DNA from: Oscillospiraceae bacterium
GTDB lineage: Bacteria > Bacillota > Clostridia > Oscillospirales > Oscillospiraceae
Direction of reading: 5' to 3'
Assembly: GCA_017936205.1 (NCBI GenBank)
Contig: JAGBGB010000346.1
Coordinates: forward strand, 1-18,759
Length of the DNA: 18,759 nucleotides
The notes under the pieces were generated by a model. That model was not told the DNA's origin and did not search any database. It was given only the letters and a program-made list of their open reading frames with translations. Numbering within the stretch: the first letter of the stretch is position 1; each line of letters begins with the position of its first letter. The position numbers were made by a program, and so were the translations under genes. Shown here in pieces: positions 1-7,760 of this stretch.

Positions 1-118
1 TGAGCATCCTTGACCAGTACGAGTCCTTGCATTTACGATTGAACCGCCGTATACCGAACGGTACGTACGGTGGTGTGGGAGGACGGCTACTCAACTAATG
101 GGTAGCCTCCTACCCGAT
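1..118 (+). mobile_element. 3' end of a group II intron (domains V and VI)
   Basis: The sequence folds as a group II intron domain V. The lower stem ACCGCCGTA (43-51) pairs with TACGGTGGT (66-74). The upper stem TACC/GGTA is closed by a GAAC loop, and a 2-nt CG bulge lies at 64-65 on the 3' strand. A domain VI-like hairpin follows: AGGA (80-83) with TCCT (108-111), and GGCTACTC (85-92) with GGGTAGCC (100-107). A112 is a possible branch site, and the 3' splice end is probably at GAT, about position 118. The CGC triad in the 5' strand of domain V resembles class C introns, which usually insert behind terminator hairpins; this class call is an inference. Frame 3 is open up to 95, but I cannot show that it is the end of an intron-encoded reverse transcriptase. 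The 5' part lies outside the window. Confidence 0.8.
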
Positions 119-1209
119 TAGCTATGAGCATCCTGCTTGCCGTTGCGGAGCAGAAGGATGGCGACGGCTACGGCGGAGATACCGGCGGTGAGCTTGGCGA
201 CGATGACGGGTAGGAGCATTTGGGAATCGTAGCCCGCAGTAAAGCCCAGATGGTCTCCGAATACGAAGGCGGCGGAGACTGCGAAGGCTACATTCAGCAC
301 TTTCCCTCGATCGTCCATGTCCTTCAGCATACCGAACATGGGAATGGAGTTGGCAAGGCTGGCGATCATACCGGCGGCTGCTACCTCATTCATACCTAAG
401 AGACTGCCTAACTTTAGCAGGGGCTTCCGTAAAACCTTGGTCAGGACGAAGACCAGAGGGAAGGCTCCTGCCAGCACAAAGCCGATCCCGGCTACCACCT
501 CGATCCCATCAAACAGCGGTGCCATACCGGGGATCAGGGTAATATCCGTCAGATATTCAAAGATCCCGGCACCTAAGCCTACGGTGATCACGGCTAAGAT
601 CAGCCGCCCGAACCACAGGAAGCCTGTGATCACTGCCTTCTCAAAGAACCACAGCCCCAGAACGATGAGCAGGGCGAAGAGTACAATGGGAAGCAGATTC
701 CGCAGTATCATTCCTATGGAGAAGCCTGCTGTCAGACCACCCACCAGAGCTCCAAGGGGAATGGTGATCACTCCTGCCAGAACACCCTTTGCCAGTGCGG
801 GGTGATCCTCCCTTCGGATAATGCCTAAGGCAACGGGAATGGTAAATACCAAGGTAGCTCCCAGCATGGAGCCGATGATCAAGCCGCCGAATTGGGCGGC
901 TTCTTTCGTTTCTGCCAGCTCTGCTGCCAGAGGAGCGCCGCCCATGTCGTTGGCAAGAATGGAGCCTGCAAACATAGCAGGATCTGCCCCGAGAAAGCGA
1001 TAAACCGGCACTAAGACGGGTTTTAGCAGATCTGCCAGAACCGGAGCCAATGCCAGAATTCCCAGCATAGAAAGAGCCAAGGCTCCGATTGCCAGTACAC
1101 CTTCCTCAAATTGCTTCCCTAAGCCTAACCGAGAGCCGAAGATCCGATCCAGAGCACCCAGAAGCATAAAGATCCCCATGAGCCAAAGGATCCCTTCATC
1201 AATGGTCAT
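118..1209 (-). CDS. eutH: Ethanolamine permease EutH
   Basis: Integral membrane protein that brings ethanolamine into the cell, last gene of the operon. About 363 residues with roughly ten hydrophobic segments. It resembles E. coli EutH from the N-terminus (MTIDEGILWLMGIFMLLGAL), through QFEEG, MFAGSILANDMGG and GSMLGATLVFTIPVALGI, to NSIPMFGMLKDMDDRGKV and FGDHLGFTAGY. The ATG at 1207-1209 is chosen because it aligns with the E. coli start and lies about 10 nt after an AAAGG site. The ATG at 1213-1215 is also possible; upstream extensions add a Pro/Trp/Met-rich stretch unlike the family. It overlaps eutN by about 11 nt. E. coli EutH is about 408 residues, and the difference is mostly internal loops. 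The stop codon touches the 3' end of a group II intron, so the last residues may have been changed by that insertion. Confidence 0.93.
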   Translation of the reverse strand: MTIDEGILWLMGIFMLLGALDRIFGSRLGLGKQFEEGVLAIGALALSMLGILALAPVLADLLKPVLVPVYRFLGADPAMFAGSILANDMGGAPLAAELAETKEAAQFGGLIIGSMLGATLVFTIPVALGIIRREDHPALAKGVLAGVITIPLGALVGGLTAGFSIGMILRNLLPIVLFALLIVLGLWFFEKAVITGFLWFGRLILAVITVGLGAGIFEYLTDITLIPGMAPLFDGIEVVAGIGFVLAGAFPLVFVLTKVLRKPLLKLGSLLGMNEVAAAGMIASLANSIPMFGMLKDMDDRGKVLNVAFAVSAAFVFGDHLGFTAGYDSQMLLPVIVAKLTAGISAVAVAILLLRNGKQDAHS

Positions 1210-1444
1210 ATCCATCCGACCTTTCATCCAGAATGGCAATAATGGCAGCATCCACGGGAGCACTGCATTCCTGCCGTGCGGTGTTTCCGTGGACCACCAG
1301 AACCTGCTCTCCCTCCCCGGCGCCTACCAGATCCGCAGCGACCAGCTCCCCCTGTGGTGTCTGCACACGGAGGAGGATCTGCCCCCCTAAACGGGGGCTT
1401 TTCTTGGTTGCCCACACGGAGCCTGTGACCAGACCTCGGATCAT
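1199..1444 (-). CDS. eutN: Microcompartment vertex protein EutN (BMC-P, CcmL/EutN family)
   Basis: 81-residue shell protein that forms pentamers capping the vertices of the ethanolamine microcompartment. Family features are visible: the N-terminal MIRGLVTGSVWATKK strand, the middle ADLVGAGEGEQVLVVHGNTARQ (compare IGAGTGEWVLLVSGSSARQ in E. coli EutN) and the C-terminal PVDAAIIAILD. The length is a little below the usual 85-100 residues. The ATG follows GGAGGG at a 6-nt spacing and overlaps the stop of the preceding gene in an ATGA junction, so translation is probably coupled. It is the only BMC-P gene in the window. Confidence 0.93.
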   Translation of the reverse strand: MIRGLVTGSVWATKKSPRLGGQILLRVQTPQGELVAADLVGAGEGEQVLVVHGNTARQECSAPVDAAIIAILDERSDGYDH

Positions 1445-1893
1445 AGGCGACCCTCCAATACATCCCGTGCCAGAGGAGTTAAGCGCCCTTCAATGGGTTG
1501 CCCGTTTTTTAGCCTGCGGCGAACCTCCTCGGCGGTGAGGAGCTTCTGCTGCTGTTGACTTACGAACTGGACCCCCAGTTGCTTTAGCTGTCGTTCTGCA
1601 GCTAAAAGACGGGAATAGAGGGCACGATTGACGGTTTTTGCATAGCGGCGGTAGTCTAAGCCCTCTTCGCAGAGGAAGACAGGCTTGCCCTGCAGCAGGG
1701 CTTCTGTGCAAATCTCGTCCGGGAAGTGGAGCAGCTCATAGGGGGATAGGGAGCCGATGACCACTGCCTCGTATTCACCCTCCGTCACATAGTACCAGCC
1801 TAAATCGTGGCTGGGAGCTCTGCCTAACAGCAGGGCACAGTTCTGTCGGCGGCGCACCTCCTGCAGTACACGATTGATGATCTCTTCCTTCAT
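1441..1893 (-). CDS. Conserved Firmicute eut-operon protein of unknown function (flavoprotein-like fold)
   Basis: 150 residues. Firmicute eut operons, such as that of Clostridioides difficile, carry a gene of this size between the PduL-type phosphotransacylase and eutN; I recall it as the eut_hyp family (TIGR02536), but the assignment is from memory. The centre (YEAVVIGSLSPYELLHF, then EALLQGKPVFLCEEGLDYR) resembles flavoprotein-type Rossmann folds, where a substrate pocket follows a 'can be reached, can be moved' strand-helix pattern. The first 16 residues (KEEIINRVLQEVRRR) form an amphipathic helix like microcompartment targeting peptides. The C-terminal half is Gln/Leu/Arg-rich and probably helical. 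ATGA overlaps join it to both neighbours. No catalytic residues can be named, and its role in the microcompartment is unknown. Confidence 0.8.
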   Translation of the reverse strand: MKEEIINRVLQEVRRRQNCALLLGRAPSHDLGWYYVTEGEYEAVVIGSLSPYELLHFPDEICTEALLQGKPVFLCEEGLDYRRYAKTVNRALYSRLLAAERQLKQLGVQFVSQQQQKLLTAEEVRRRLKNGQPIEGRLTPLARDVLEGRL

Positions 1894-2480
1894 TCAATCA
1901 TCCCCAGATCTCCCTTGGCATAGCCGCAGGCATTGGCTTCGTCAAAATCCAGATGGGCGTAGGTGCGGAAGTCCGGACTGACTCGTACCGTCACATCCTC
2001 GAAAACCAAGGGTCTGCTGCTGAGAGTCCGCAGCTTGACCCGCTGCTTGTCCTGCAGCTTTCTGGCAGAAGCATCCTCCGGGGTCATGTGAATATGCCGC
2101 TTGGCAACAATGACTCCCTCGGAGAGCTTCAGCGTCCGATCCCCGTTGGCTAAGGTAAGTCCGGGACTGCCCTTCACATCTCCGCTGTCACGGAGGGGGG
2201 CTTTTACCCCAAGGGTCACGCAGTCTGTTTGGGACAGCTCTACCTGACAGGCCTTCCGCTCCGGACCCAGAACAGCAACCTTGTCCATGCGCCCCTTTTC
2301 TGTGATCAGACTCAGCCGTTCCCGTGCTACGAATTGTCCGGGCTGGGACAGCTCCCTTAGAGGGGTTAGGCTGTGTCCGAACAGGGCTTGTGCTGCCTCC
2401 TTGGTCAGGTGAACATGACGGCCGGAGGCCTCTAACTCTACAAATAGTCGTTTTGTAATTTCTTCTATAAGGCTGTCCAT
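1890..2480 (-). CDS. eutD: PduL-type phosphate acetyltransferase (EutD role)
   Basis: 196-residue phosphotransacylase of the PduL family, converting acetyl-CoA and phosphate to acetyl phosphate and CoA, probably inside the microcompartment so that CoA is recycled for EutE. Two His-rich zinc motifs typical of PduL are present, SGRHVHLT near the start and AKRHIHM in the second half. Also present are QPGQF, VAVLGPER, SGDVKGSPGLTL and the C-terminal DEANACG. It is not the Pta-type EutD of enterobacteria. The start at 2478-2480 is chosen because a strong AGGAGG lies 6 nt upstream; the open frame extends 16 codons further, inside eutT. The residues before the first barrel (MDSLIEEITKRLFVEL) look like an encapsulation peptide. 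It overlaps eutT by 16 nt and the next gene by 4 nt. Confidence 0.93.
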   Translation of the reverse strand: MDSLIEEITKRLFVELEASGRHVHLTKEAAQALFGHSLTPLRELSQPGQFVARERLSLITEKGRMDKVAVLGPERKACQVELSQTDCVTLGVKAPLRDSGDVKGSPGLTLANGDRTLKLSEGVIVAKRHIHMTPEDASARKLQDKQRVKLRTLSSRPLVFEDVTVRVSPDFRTYAHLDFDEANACGYAKGDLGMIE

Positions 2481-3088
2481 GTGGTACCTCCTTTGTTGCC
2501 CCGTTCCTCCAGGCACAGGATCCAGCACAGGGAGGAGAGACGGTTCAGAGCCCTGTGCAGATCTGTCCGCTTGGGGAAGGCGTGGTAGCTTTGCAGCTCT
2601 GTTTCCCGTACAAGGGTGCGGAGCCGATTGAGCCGCAGCAGTACAACAGAATCCTCTCTGCTTGGGAGAATGTGGGCAGTTCCGTAATACTTTTGGGGGT
2701 TGTGGCTTCGCTCTCGGAGTTGGGCTTCTGTGAGACCGTGGAGCAGGATCTCCTGTACCGGCTCGCCCAACACATCACAGCGCATTAGGCTGCGGCAGAA
2801 GTCCAGCATTTCCTGCAAGGCGTCAATAGGGGCTCCCGGTTCCTTCATACACAGCAGCAGCTCTGCTTCCAGAGAATCCAGCTTTCCACGGAAGGCGATG
2901 CGGGGGTGGGTCTTTGGAACCAGCTCCTTGCCGTTGAGATGGGTCATGTGCTCCGGCTTTCGTTTCTGCAGCTGCGCCCCCTGCTCTCTCAGCAGATCCT
3001 GTGCAGAGGGTGTGATCCGATCCCCCGGAGAAAGGAACAGGGTTCCGTTCTCCAGAGCAGAGAGCACAGTTTTCTCTGTATAAAGCAT
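2465..3088 (-). CDS. eutT: EutT-type ATP:corrinoid adenosyltransferase
   Basis: 207 residues. It makes adenosylcobalamin, the cofactor of EutBC, from ATP and Co(I)rrinoid. Family matches include PGDRITPSAQDLL near the N-terminus, HMTHLNGKELVPKTHPRIAFRGKLDSLEAELL, MRCDVLGEP, NRLRTLVRETE and ALNRLSS, all with counterparts in E. coli EutT (about 267 residues). The enterobacterial HX11CCX2C metal-binding motif, which should precede THL, is missing, and no Cys occurs before about residue 80. The protein is therefore of the shorter, metal-motif-free type that I recall from Listeria. The ATG follows a weak GGAAAG site, 3 nt after the eutM stop. Confidence 0.9.
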   Translation of the reverse strand: MLYTEKTVLSALENGTLFLSPGDRITPSAQDLLREQGAQLQKRKPEHMTHLNGKELVPKTHPRIAFRGKLDSLEAELLLCMKEPGAPIDALQEMLDFCRSLMRCDVLGEPVQEILLHGLTEAQLRERSHNPQKYYGTAHILPSREDSVVLLRLNRLRTLVRETELQSYHAFPKRTDLHRALNRLSSLCWILCLEERGNKGGTTWTAL

Positions 3089-3091
3089 AGC

Positions 3092-3397
3092 TTACTTTCC
3101 GGCGGCTCCGCTTTCCTTGCCGTGGGGCAGGATCAGCTCCACCTCGTTATGGGGACGGGGGATCACATGGACGGAGATCAGCTCTCCTACCTTCTCCGCA
3201 GCAGCGGCACCGGCATCGGTGGCAGACTTTACCGCACCGACATCTCCCCGAACCATCACGGTGACCAGACCGCCGCCGATCTGTTCCTTGCCTACCAGCT
3301 GGACGTTTGCGGATTTGACCATGGCATCGGCTGCCTCGATGGCACCTACCAGACCACGGGTCTCAACCATTCCCAGAGCATTTGTGTTAGCGATCAT
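3092..3397 (-). CDS. eutM: Microcompartment hexamer shell protein EutM (BMC-H)
   Basis: 101-residue single BMC-domain protein that builds the flat hexagonal facets of the ethanolamine microcompartment. The sequence shows the BMC-H core: [21 protein letters not shown], then [32 protein letters not shown] and [15 protein letters not shown]. The pore loop corresponds to the residues around IGGGL. The ATG follows AGGAGG at 7-8 nt and overlaps the eutE stop in an ATGA junction. It is the only BMC-H gene here; many eut loci also carry eutS or eutK, which are not visible in the window. Confidence 0.97.
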   Translation of the reverse strand: MIANTNALGMVETRGLVGAIEAADAMVKSANVQLVGKEQIGGGLVTVMVRGDVGAVKSATDAGAAAAEKVGELISVHVIPRPHNEVELILPHGKESGAAGK

Positions 3398-4836
3398 TGT
3401 TCATTCCTCCTGAGTTTTTTCAAAATTTCCTGTGTTAAGCTTTCAATCAGATCTGCATCCAAGGTGGGCGTAGACGTGGTAGAGGCTTCTGCCTGCTTCT
3501 CACCCCATGCCACACGACGGATGTTGATCAGATCCAAGGGGCTGATGTTATTGGAGCTGGAGCTGCCTCCCACCGCACCGCAGCCCAGGGTCAGAGCAGG
3601 GAACAGACGGGTGGTGGCTCCGATCCCTCCCAGAGAGGAGGGGGTGTTTACAAGGAAACGGGATACCGGGATCTCTAAGGCAAAGCGACGGATCACAGCT
3701 TCATCCGTAGCGTGGATCGAGAAGGTGTGTCCTGCCCCCTCGCCTAAAAGCACCTCCACAGCCCGTTTGAGAATGGTGTCCTCGTTTCGTTCCACAAAGA
3801 GGGCGAGAATGGGACATAGCTTTTCTCTGGAATAGGGACGGGTGGGGCCTGCCTCCGTTTCGTGGGCAATGAGGACAGTGGTGTGTTCCGGCACGGTGAC
3901 TCCTGCCATAGCGGCTACCTGCTGTGCGGTTTTCCCCACCACCTTGGGGTTCATGGTTCCATTGGGTCGCAGGAGAATGGCAGCCAGCTTCCCGGCTTCC
4001 TCCGTGTTCAGGAAATAGGCTCCCTGCTTGCGGAATTCTTCTTTTACCCGATCTGCACAGCAGTCCTCTAAGATCACGCTTTGCTCTGAGGCACAGATAG
4101 TGCCGTTGTCGAAGGTTTTGGAGCGAATGATATCCCGAACTGCCTTGGAAATATCAGCGGATTTGTGAATATAGGCAGGGCCGTTTCCGGCTCCTACACC
4201 AATGGCAGGCTTGCCGGAGGAGTAGGCTGCCTTGACCATAGCTCCACCCCCTGTTGCAAGGATCAGACGGGTGTGCTTGTGCTGCATCAGCTCCTGTACG
4301 GCCTCCATAGTGGGAGTGGAAATGCAGCCAATGGCTCCCTTGGGGCAGCCTGCCTTTTCCGCAGCCTCTGCAAGAAGCTTGGCTGTTTTACAGGTGCTCT
4401 GTACGGCTCCGGGGTGGGGAGAGAATACAATGGGGGAGCCTGCCTTCAGGGCGATCATTGCTTTATAGATCACTGTGGAGGTAGGATTGGTGGAGGGAAC
4501 GATCCCTGCGATCACGCCTACGGGTACGCCGATCTCCCACAGCCCCTGCTCTTGCTTCAGAATGCCCACTGCCTTCATGTCCTGAATGGCTCTGTAGACC
4601 CGATCTGCGGCAAAACGGTTCTTCTCAGCCTTGTCCTTGGCATTGCCGAAGCCGGTCTCGGAGCATGCCATAGCACCCAGCTCCTGTGCGTGCTCCATAG
4701 CCGCATCCCGAATCGCCTTTACGATCCTGTCTAACTGCTCCTGAGAAAATGTGCGGAGACTGTGAAAGGCTTTCTCTGCCTGCTCCATCAGCTCCCGTGT
4801 CTCCTGTCGGGAGCGTAGATCCTTATCCAATTCCAT
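3394..4836 (-). CDS. eutE: CoA-acylating acetaldehyde dehydrogenase EutE
   Basis: 480-residue aldehyde dehydrogenase that converts acetaldehyde, CoA and NAD+ to acetyl-CoA and NADH in the microcompartment lumen. The catalytic Cys is about residue 248 in [12 protein letters not shown]. Other marks are [51 protein letters not shown] and the C-terminal [19 protein letters not shown]. The start at 4834-4836 is supported by AGGAGG 5 nt upstream; the open frame runs 19 codons further into eutL. E. coli EutE has its targeting peptide at the N-terminus, whereas this protein begins directly with the enzyme domain. It ends with a Ser/Thr linker and an amphipathic helix ([18 protein letters not shown]), so the targeting peptide is apparently C-terminal. 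It overlaps eutL by 14 nt. Confidence 0.96.
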   Translation of the reverse strand: MELDKDLRSRQETRELMEQAEKAFHSLRTFSQEQLDRIVKAIRDAAMEHAQELGAMACSETGFGNAKDKAEKNRFAADRVYRAIQDMKAVGILKQEQGLWEIGVPVGVIAGIVPSTNPTSTVIYKAMIALKAGSPIVFSPHPGAVQSTCKTAKLLAEAAEKAGCPKGAIGCISTPTMEAVQELMQHKHTRLILATGGGAMVKAAYSSGKPAIGVGAGNGPAYIHKSADISKAVRDIIRSKTFDNGTICASEQSVILEDCCADRVKEEFRKQGAYFLNTEEAGKLAAILLRPNGTMNPKVVGKTAQQVAAMAGVTVPEHTTVLIAHETEAGPTRPYSREKLCPILALFVERNEDTILKRAVEVLLGEGAGHTFSIHATDEAVIRRFALEIPVSRFLVNTPSSLGGIGATTRLFPALTLGCGAVGGSSSSNNISPLDLINIRRVAWGEKQAEASTTSTPTLDADLIESLTQEILKKLRRNEQ

Positions 4837-5488
4837 AATGGCCTCCTCTCGGTTCTGCCGCAACGGCACAGACCGCCGCAGCGAAGGCGTCACAGGCTGC
4901 CTTGCAGGCAGACTGGGTGCCGGTCAGTAATGCACCGCCGAAGTTGGTCTCCGAAGGCGGTGCGAAGAATTCTGTCAGCTCCACATCCGATGCTTTTAGT
5001 GCTGCATCAATTCCCACAATGGCTTCTACAGGGGGAGCGATCAGGTAGGCAATGGCTCTGCCTTGAGGCACCCTTGCCAGCTTTGCCAAATAGCTTCCTG
5101 TGCTGGAAACACAGTGCGCCAAATACACCACATCGTCCCTGTCGTTGGCACTGCGGAAGCCGATGCCCTCTATGGCTGAAACAGCGGCTTCCAGCCCGCT
5201 TCTCACCTCTGAGGGATTTTCTCCTCCCAGAATGCCGATGACCTCACCTGCCAAGGCGGTGGAGGCGTTGGCAGCTCCTGCATACAGGCTCCTGCCGTAG
5301 ACCACCTCCACATTGGCAGCCTTGGTAGCCTCGTCCAGCGCAATATAGGTTGCATCGTCACTGTCTGTAGAGATCAGGGCTATGCTGCGGTATTGCTTCT
5401 TTAGCTTCAGTGCCTTGCACAGGGAAGGGGAGGTGTTGGCGATCATTTGCGTGCAGAGGATCTGCACCGGCAGCCTGTCACCCTTCAT
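4823..5488 (-). CDS. eutL: Microcompartment trimer shell protein EutL (tandem BMC, BMC-T)
   Basis: 221 residues, the same size as E. coli EutL (219). Tandem BMC shell protein whose trimers carry a large gated pore thought to pass bulky substrates. Close similarity is visible: SIALISTDSDDATYIALDEATKAANVEVVYGRSLYAGAANA, GSYLAKLA, AYLIAPPVEAIVGIDAALKASDVEL and PPSETNFGGALLTGTQSACKAACDAF are direct counterparts of the E. coli segments (quoted here in pieces). AGGAG lies 7 nt before the ATG. It overlaps the end of eutC by 11 nt and the start of eutE by 14 nt. Confidence 0.97.
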   Translation of the reverse strand: MKGDRLPVQILCTQMIANTSPSLCKALKLKKQYRSIALISTDSDDATYIALDEATKAANVEVVYGRSLYAGAANASTALAGEVIGILGGENPSEVRSGLEAAVSAIEGIGFRSANDRDDVVYLAHCVSSTGSYLAKLARVPQGRAIAYLIAPPVEAIVGIDAALKASDVELTEFFAPPSETNFGGALLTGTQSACKAACDAFAAAVCAVAAEPRGGHYGIG

Positions 5489-6362
5489 GAGAGAGCTCCT
5501 GCTTCAGATCCAGACCGGACGCCTTCTGCTTCAGCATGGTTTCCATGAGGGCGGCAATGTGGGCACCTGCCTCTACTGCAGGGATGCCTTGGCTGTGAAT
5601 GTTGGATACCACAGTCCGCTTCGCCTCCGGAATGCCCTTGTGAGGACGGTAGGTGATATAGGCAGACATGGATTCACTGGTGACCAAGCCGGGGCGTTCT
5701 CCTACCAACAGACACAGCAGCTCGCAGCCTGTCAGATCTCCAATGTGATCTCCTGCCCCCACTCGGCAGAACTGGATAAAGGGGATCTTGTCAATGGTGA
5801 TCCCGGCAGCTTGCAAGCCCTGACGGATGGCAGCGGCACAATCTATGGCATTGGCTTCAATGGCTGCAGAGGACAAGCCGTCCCCAATGACGATCATGAC
5901 CCTTGCACCCTTCCAAGTGCCTGCGATGACCTTTTGATTCACTTCATCAAAGACCCTGCCCAGATCGGGGCGAGTCAGGTATTCATCCTTGTCCTTGCAG
6001 CGGGTCTTTAAGGGGATCAGACCATGCTCCTTGGCAAAGTCCTCCCCGATGACCTTAAAAACACTGTCCTGTGCGGCGGCATGATCCGCACGGAAGCGGA
6101 GCAGGGTGCTTGTACGATAACGGGGGCCCGCTTTCCCCACCCCCAATCGGGCAGGGGTTTTGGCTTTCAGATCCAAAAAAGCTTTGGGATTCTTAGGCTG
6201 CTCCACAAGATACTGCTGTCGCAGATTGATTTTTGTAATATCCGGCAGGGTGGCATCCTCTATATGGCAGGTGGGCTTATAGTCCCCTGCCTTTACCGTA
6301 GGCTCCTGATGGAGCTCTCCCAGCAGCTGAGCCACCAGAGCCTTCAGCTCGTCCTTATTCAT
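5478..6362 (-). CDS. eutC: Ethanolamine ammonia-lyase small subunit EutC
   Basis: 294-residue small subunit of the adenosylcobalamin-dependent lyase that splits ethanolamine into acetaldehyde and ammonia. It pairs with EutB. Family segments are RLGVGKAGPRYRTSTLLRFRADHAAA, LIPLKTRCKDKDEYL, RPDLGR, VMIVIGDGLSSAAIEANA, FCRVGAGDHIGD, LLVGERPGL and AYITYRPHKG. The first 17 residues (MNKDELKALVAQLLGEL) are a typical amphipathic encapsulation peptide, followed by a linker of about 15 residues. The ATG is preceded by AGGAGG at 6 nt and lies 14 nt after the eutB stop. Confidence 0.97.
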   Translation of the reverse strand: MNKDELKALVAQLLGELHQEPTVKAGDYKPTCHIEDATLPDITKINLRQQYLVEQPKNPKAFLDLKAKTPARLGVGKAGPRYRTSTLLRFRADHAAAQDSVFKVIGEDFAKEHGLIPLKTRCKDKDEYLTRPDLGRVFDEVNQKVIAGTWKGARVMIVIGDGLSSAAIEANAIDCAAAIRQGLQAAGITIDKIPFIQFCRVGAGDHIGDLTGCELLCLLVGERPGLVTSESMSAYITYRPHKGIPEAKRTVVSNIHSQGIPAVEAGAHIAALMETMLKQKASGLDLKQELSHEG

Positions 6363-6376
6363 GCTGTGCCTCCTAT

Positions 6377-7738
6377 TTATAATAGTACGGAGCCGTCGCC
6401 GGCTTTGGGGCTGAGTCTACCGTTTTCTACGAAGCCCATTTTTTCCAACCATTTCTGGAAGGGGGCAATGGCGGTCAATCCGAAGAGCTCTCGCAGGGCT
6501 GCGGTTTCACGGAAGCCGGTGGTCTGATAGTTCAGCATTACATCGTCCCCGTGAGCAATGCCCATGAAGTAATTACAGCCTGCGGCAGTCAACAGGGTAG
6601 CCAGATTCTCAATGTCATTCTGGTCAGCCTTCATATGGTTGGTGTAACAGGCATCGCAGCCCATGGGGATCCCGGATAGCTTGCCCATAAAGTGATCCTC
6701 TAAGCCTGCACGGGTCACCTGCTTGGAATTGTACAGATATTCCGGACCGATAAAGCCGACCACCGTGTTGACTAAGAAGGGCTTAAAGTGCCTTGCGAAG
6801 CCGTAGCAGCGAGCCTCCATGGTCACCTGATCTGCACCGTGATGTGCTTCTGAGGATAGCTCGGAGCCCTGTCCGGTTTCAAAGTACAGTACATTGGGGC
6901 CTTCTGCGGTGCCACGACTTAGAGCGAGGGCTCTGGCTTCCTCTACAGTCCGGGCATTGAAGCCGAAGGCAGCATTGCCCTTCTCACTGCCTGCAATGGA
7001 CTGGAAGATCAGATCTCCCGGAGCACCCATTTCCAGCGCCTTCATTTGAGTGGTAATGTGAGCCAGCACGCAGATCTGGGTGGGAATGCTGTGTTTTTCC
7101 TTCAATTCCTGGAATTTTTCCAAGATGCGTTTGCAGCTCTCCACACTGTCTCCTGCAGGGTTCAGACCAATGACTGCATCTCCCGCACCGAAGCTGAGCC
7201 CTTCCAGAGTGGAGGCAAGGATCCCATCTAAGTCATCTCTGGGATGATTGGGCTGCAAGCGGCAGGACAGGGTTCCCGGCAGACCGATGGTGGTGTTGCA
7301 GTGGGCGGTAACGGTGATCTTTTTCGCTGCAAGGATCAAGTCTAAATTGCTCATGAGCTTGGCAACTGCAGCGATCATCTCTGAGCTAAGACCTCTGGAT
7401 ATCCGGCGGATATCCTCATTAGTGGTGCTTTCTGAAAGGATCCATTCCCGCAGGTCAGAGACCGTCCAGTTGCGGATGGTATTGTAGATGGGTTCATTCA
7501 GGTCATCTTGAATGATACGAGTTACTTCATCTTCCTCATAGGGCACCACCGGATTCTCACGCAGGTCGGAAAGCAGCAGCTCTGAGAGAACCACCTTTGC
7601 AGCCACTCGTTCCTCGGCACTTTCTGCGGCAACGCCTGCCAGCCTGTCTCCGGATTTTTCTTCATTGGCTTTTGCGAGGACCTCTTTGACCTGACGGAAG
7701 CCATAGGTCTTGCCGAATAATTGCGTTTTTAGCTTCAA
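6377..7738 (-). CDS. eutB: Ethanolamine ammonia-lyase large subunit EutB
   Basis: 453 residues, the same length as E. coli EutB. TIM-barrel catalytic subunit that holds ethanolamine and adenosylcobalamin. The residues equivalent to E. coli Arg160, Glu287 and Asp362 are all present at the same numbers, in SCRLQPN, YFETGQGSELS and GCDACYTNH. The start codon is TTG (7736-7738): it gives MKLKTQLFG, matching the E. coli N-terminus, and follows AAGGAG (complement of 7747-7752) at 8 nt. There is no in-frame ATG nearby that fits better. A 226-bp inverted-repeat element lies directly upstream, separating it from eutA. A TTG start combined with a structured leader may tune its translation; this is an inference. 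Confidence 0.97.
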   Translation of the reverse strand: MKLKTQLFGKTYGFRQVKEVLAKANEEKSGDRLAGVAAESAEERVAAKVVLSELLLSDLRENPVVPYEEDEVTRIIQDDLNEPIYNTIRNWTVSDLREWILSESTTNEDIRRISRGLSSEMIAAVAKLMSNLDLILAAKKITVTAHCNTTIGLPGTLSCRLQPNHPRDDLDGILASTLEGLSFGAGDAVIGLNPAGDSVESCKRILEKFQELKEKHSIPTQICVLAHITTQMKALEMGAPGDLIFQSIAGSEKGNAAFGFNARTVEEARALALSRGTAEGPNVLYFETGQGSELSSEAHHGADQVTMEARCYGFARHFKPFLVNTVVGFIGPEYLYNSKQVTRAGLEDHFMGKLSGIPMGCDACYTNHMKADQNDIENLATLLTAAGCNYFMGIAHGDDVMLNYQTTGFRETAALRELFGLTAIAPFQKWLEKMGFVENGRLSPKAGDGSVLL

Positions 7739-7760
7739 ATCAACAACTCCTTTTTATTCA

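Noticed and set aside
1..98. Coding end of an intron-encoded reverse transcriptase in frame 3
   Set aside because: The frame is open but runs through domains V and VI, which are structural RNA. No reverse transcriptase or maturase motif can be seen in so short a stretch.
2906..3835. A 309-residue + strand open frame opposite eutT, eutM and eutE
   Set aside because: It crosses three well-identified eut genes on the other strand, has no family features and no ribosome binding site of note. It is a shadow of the eut genes.
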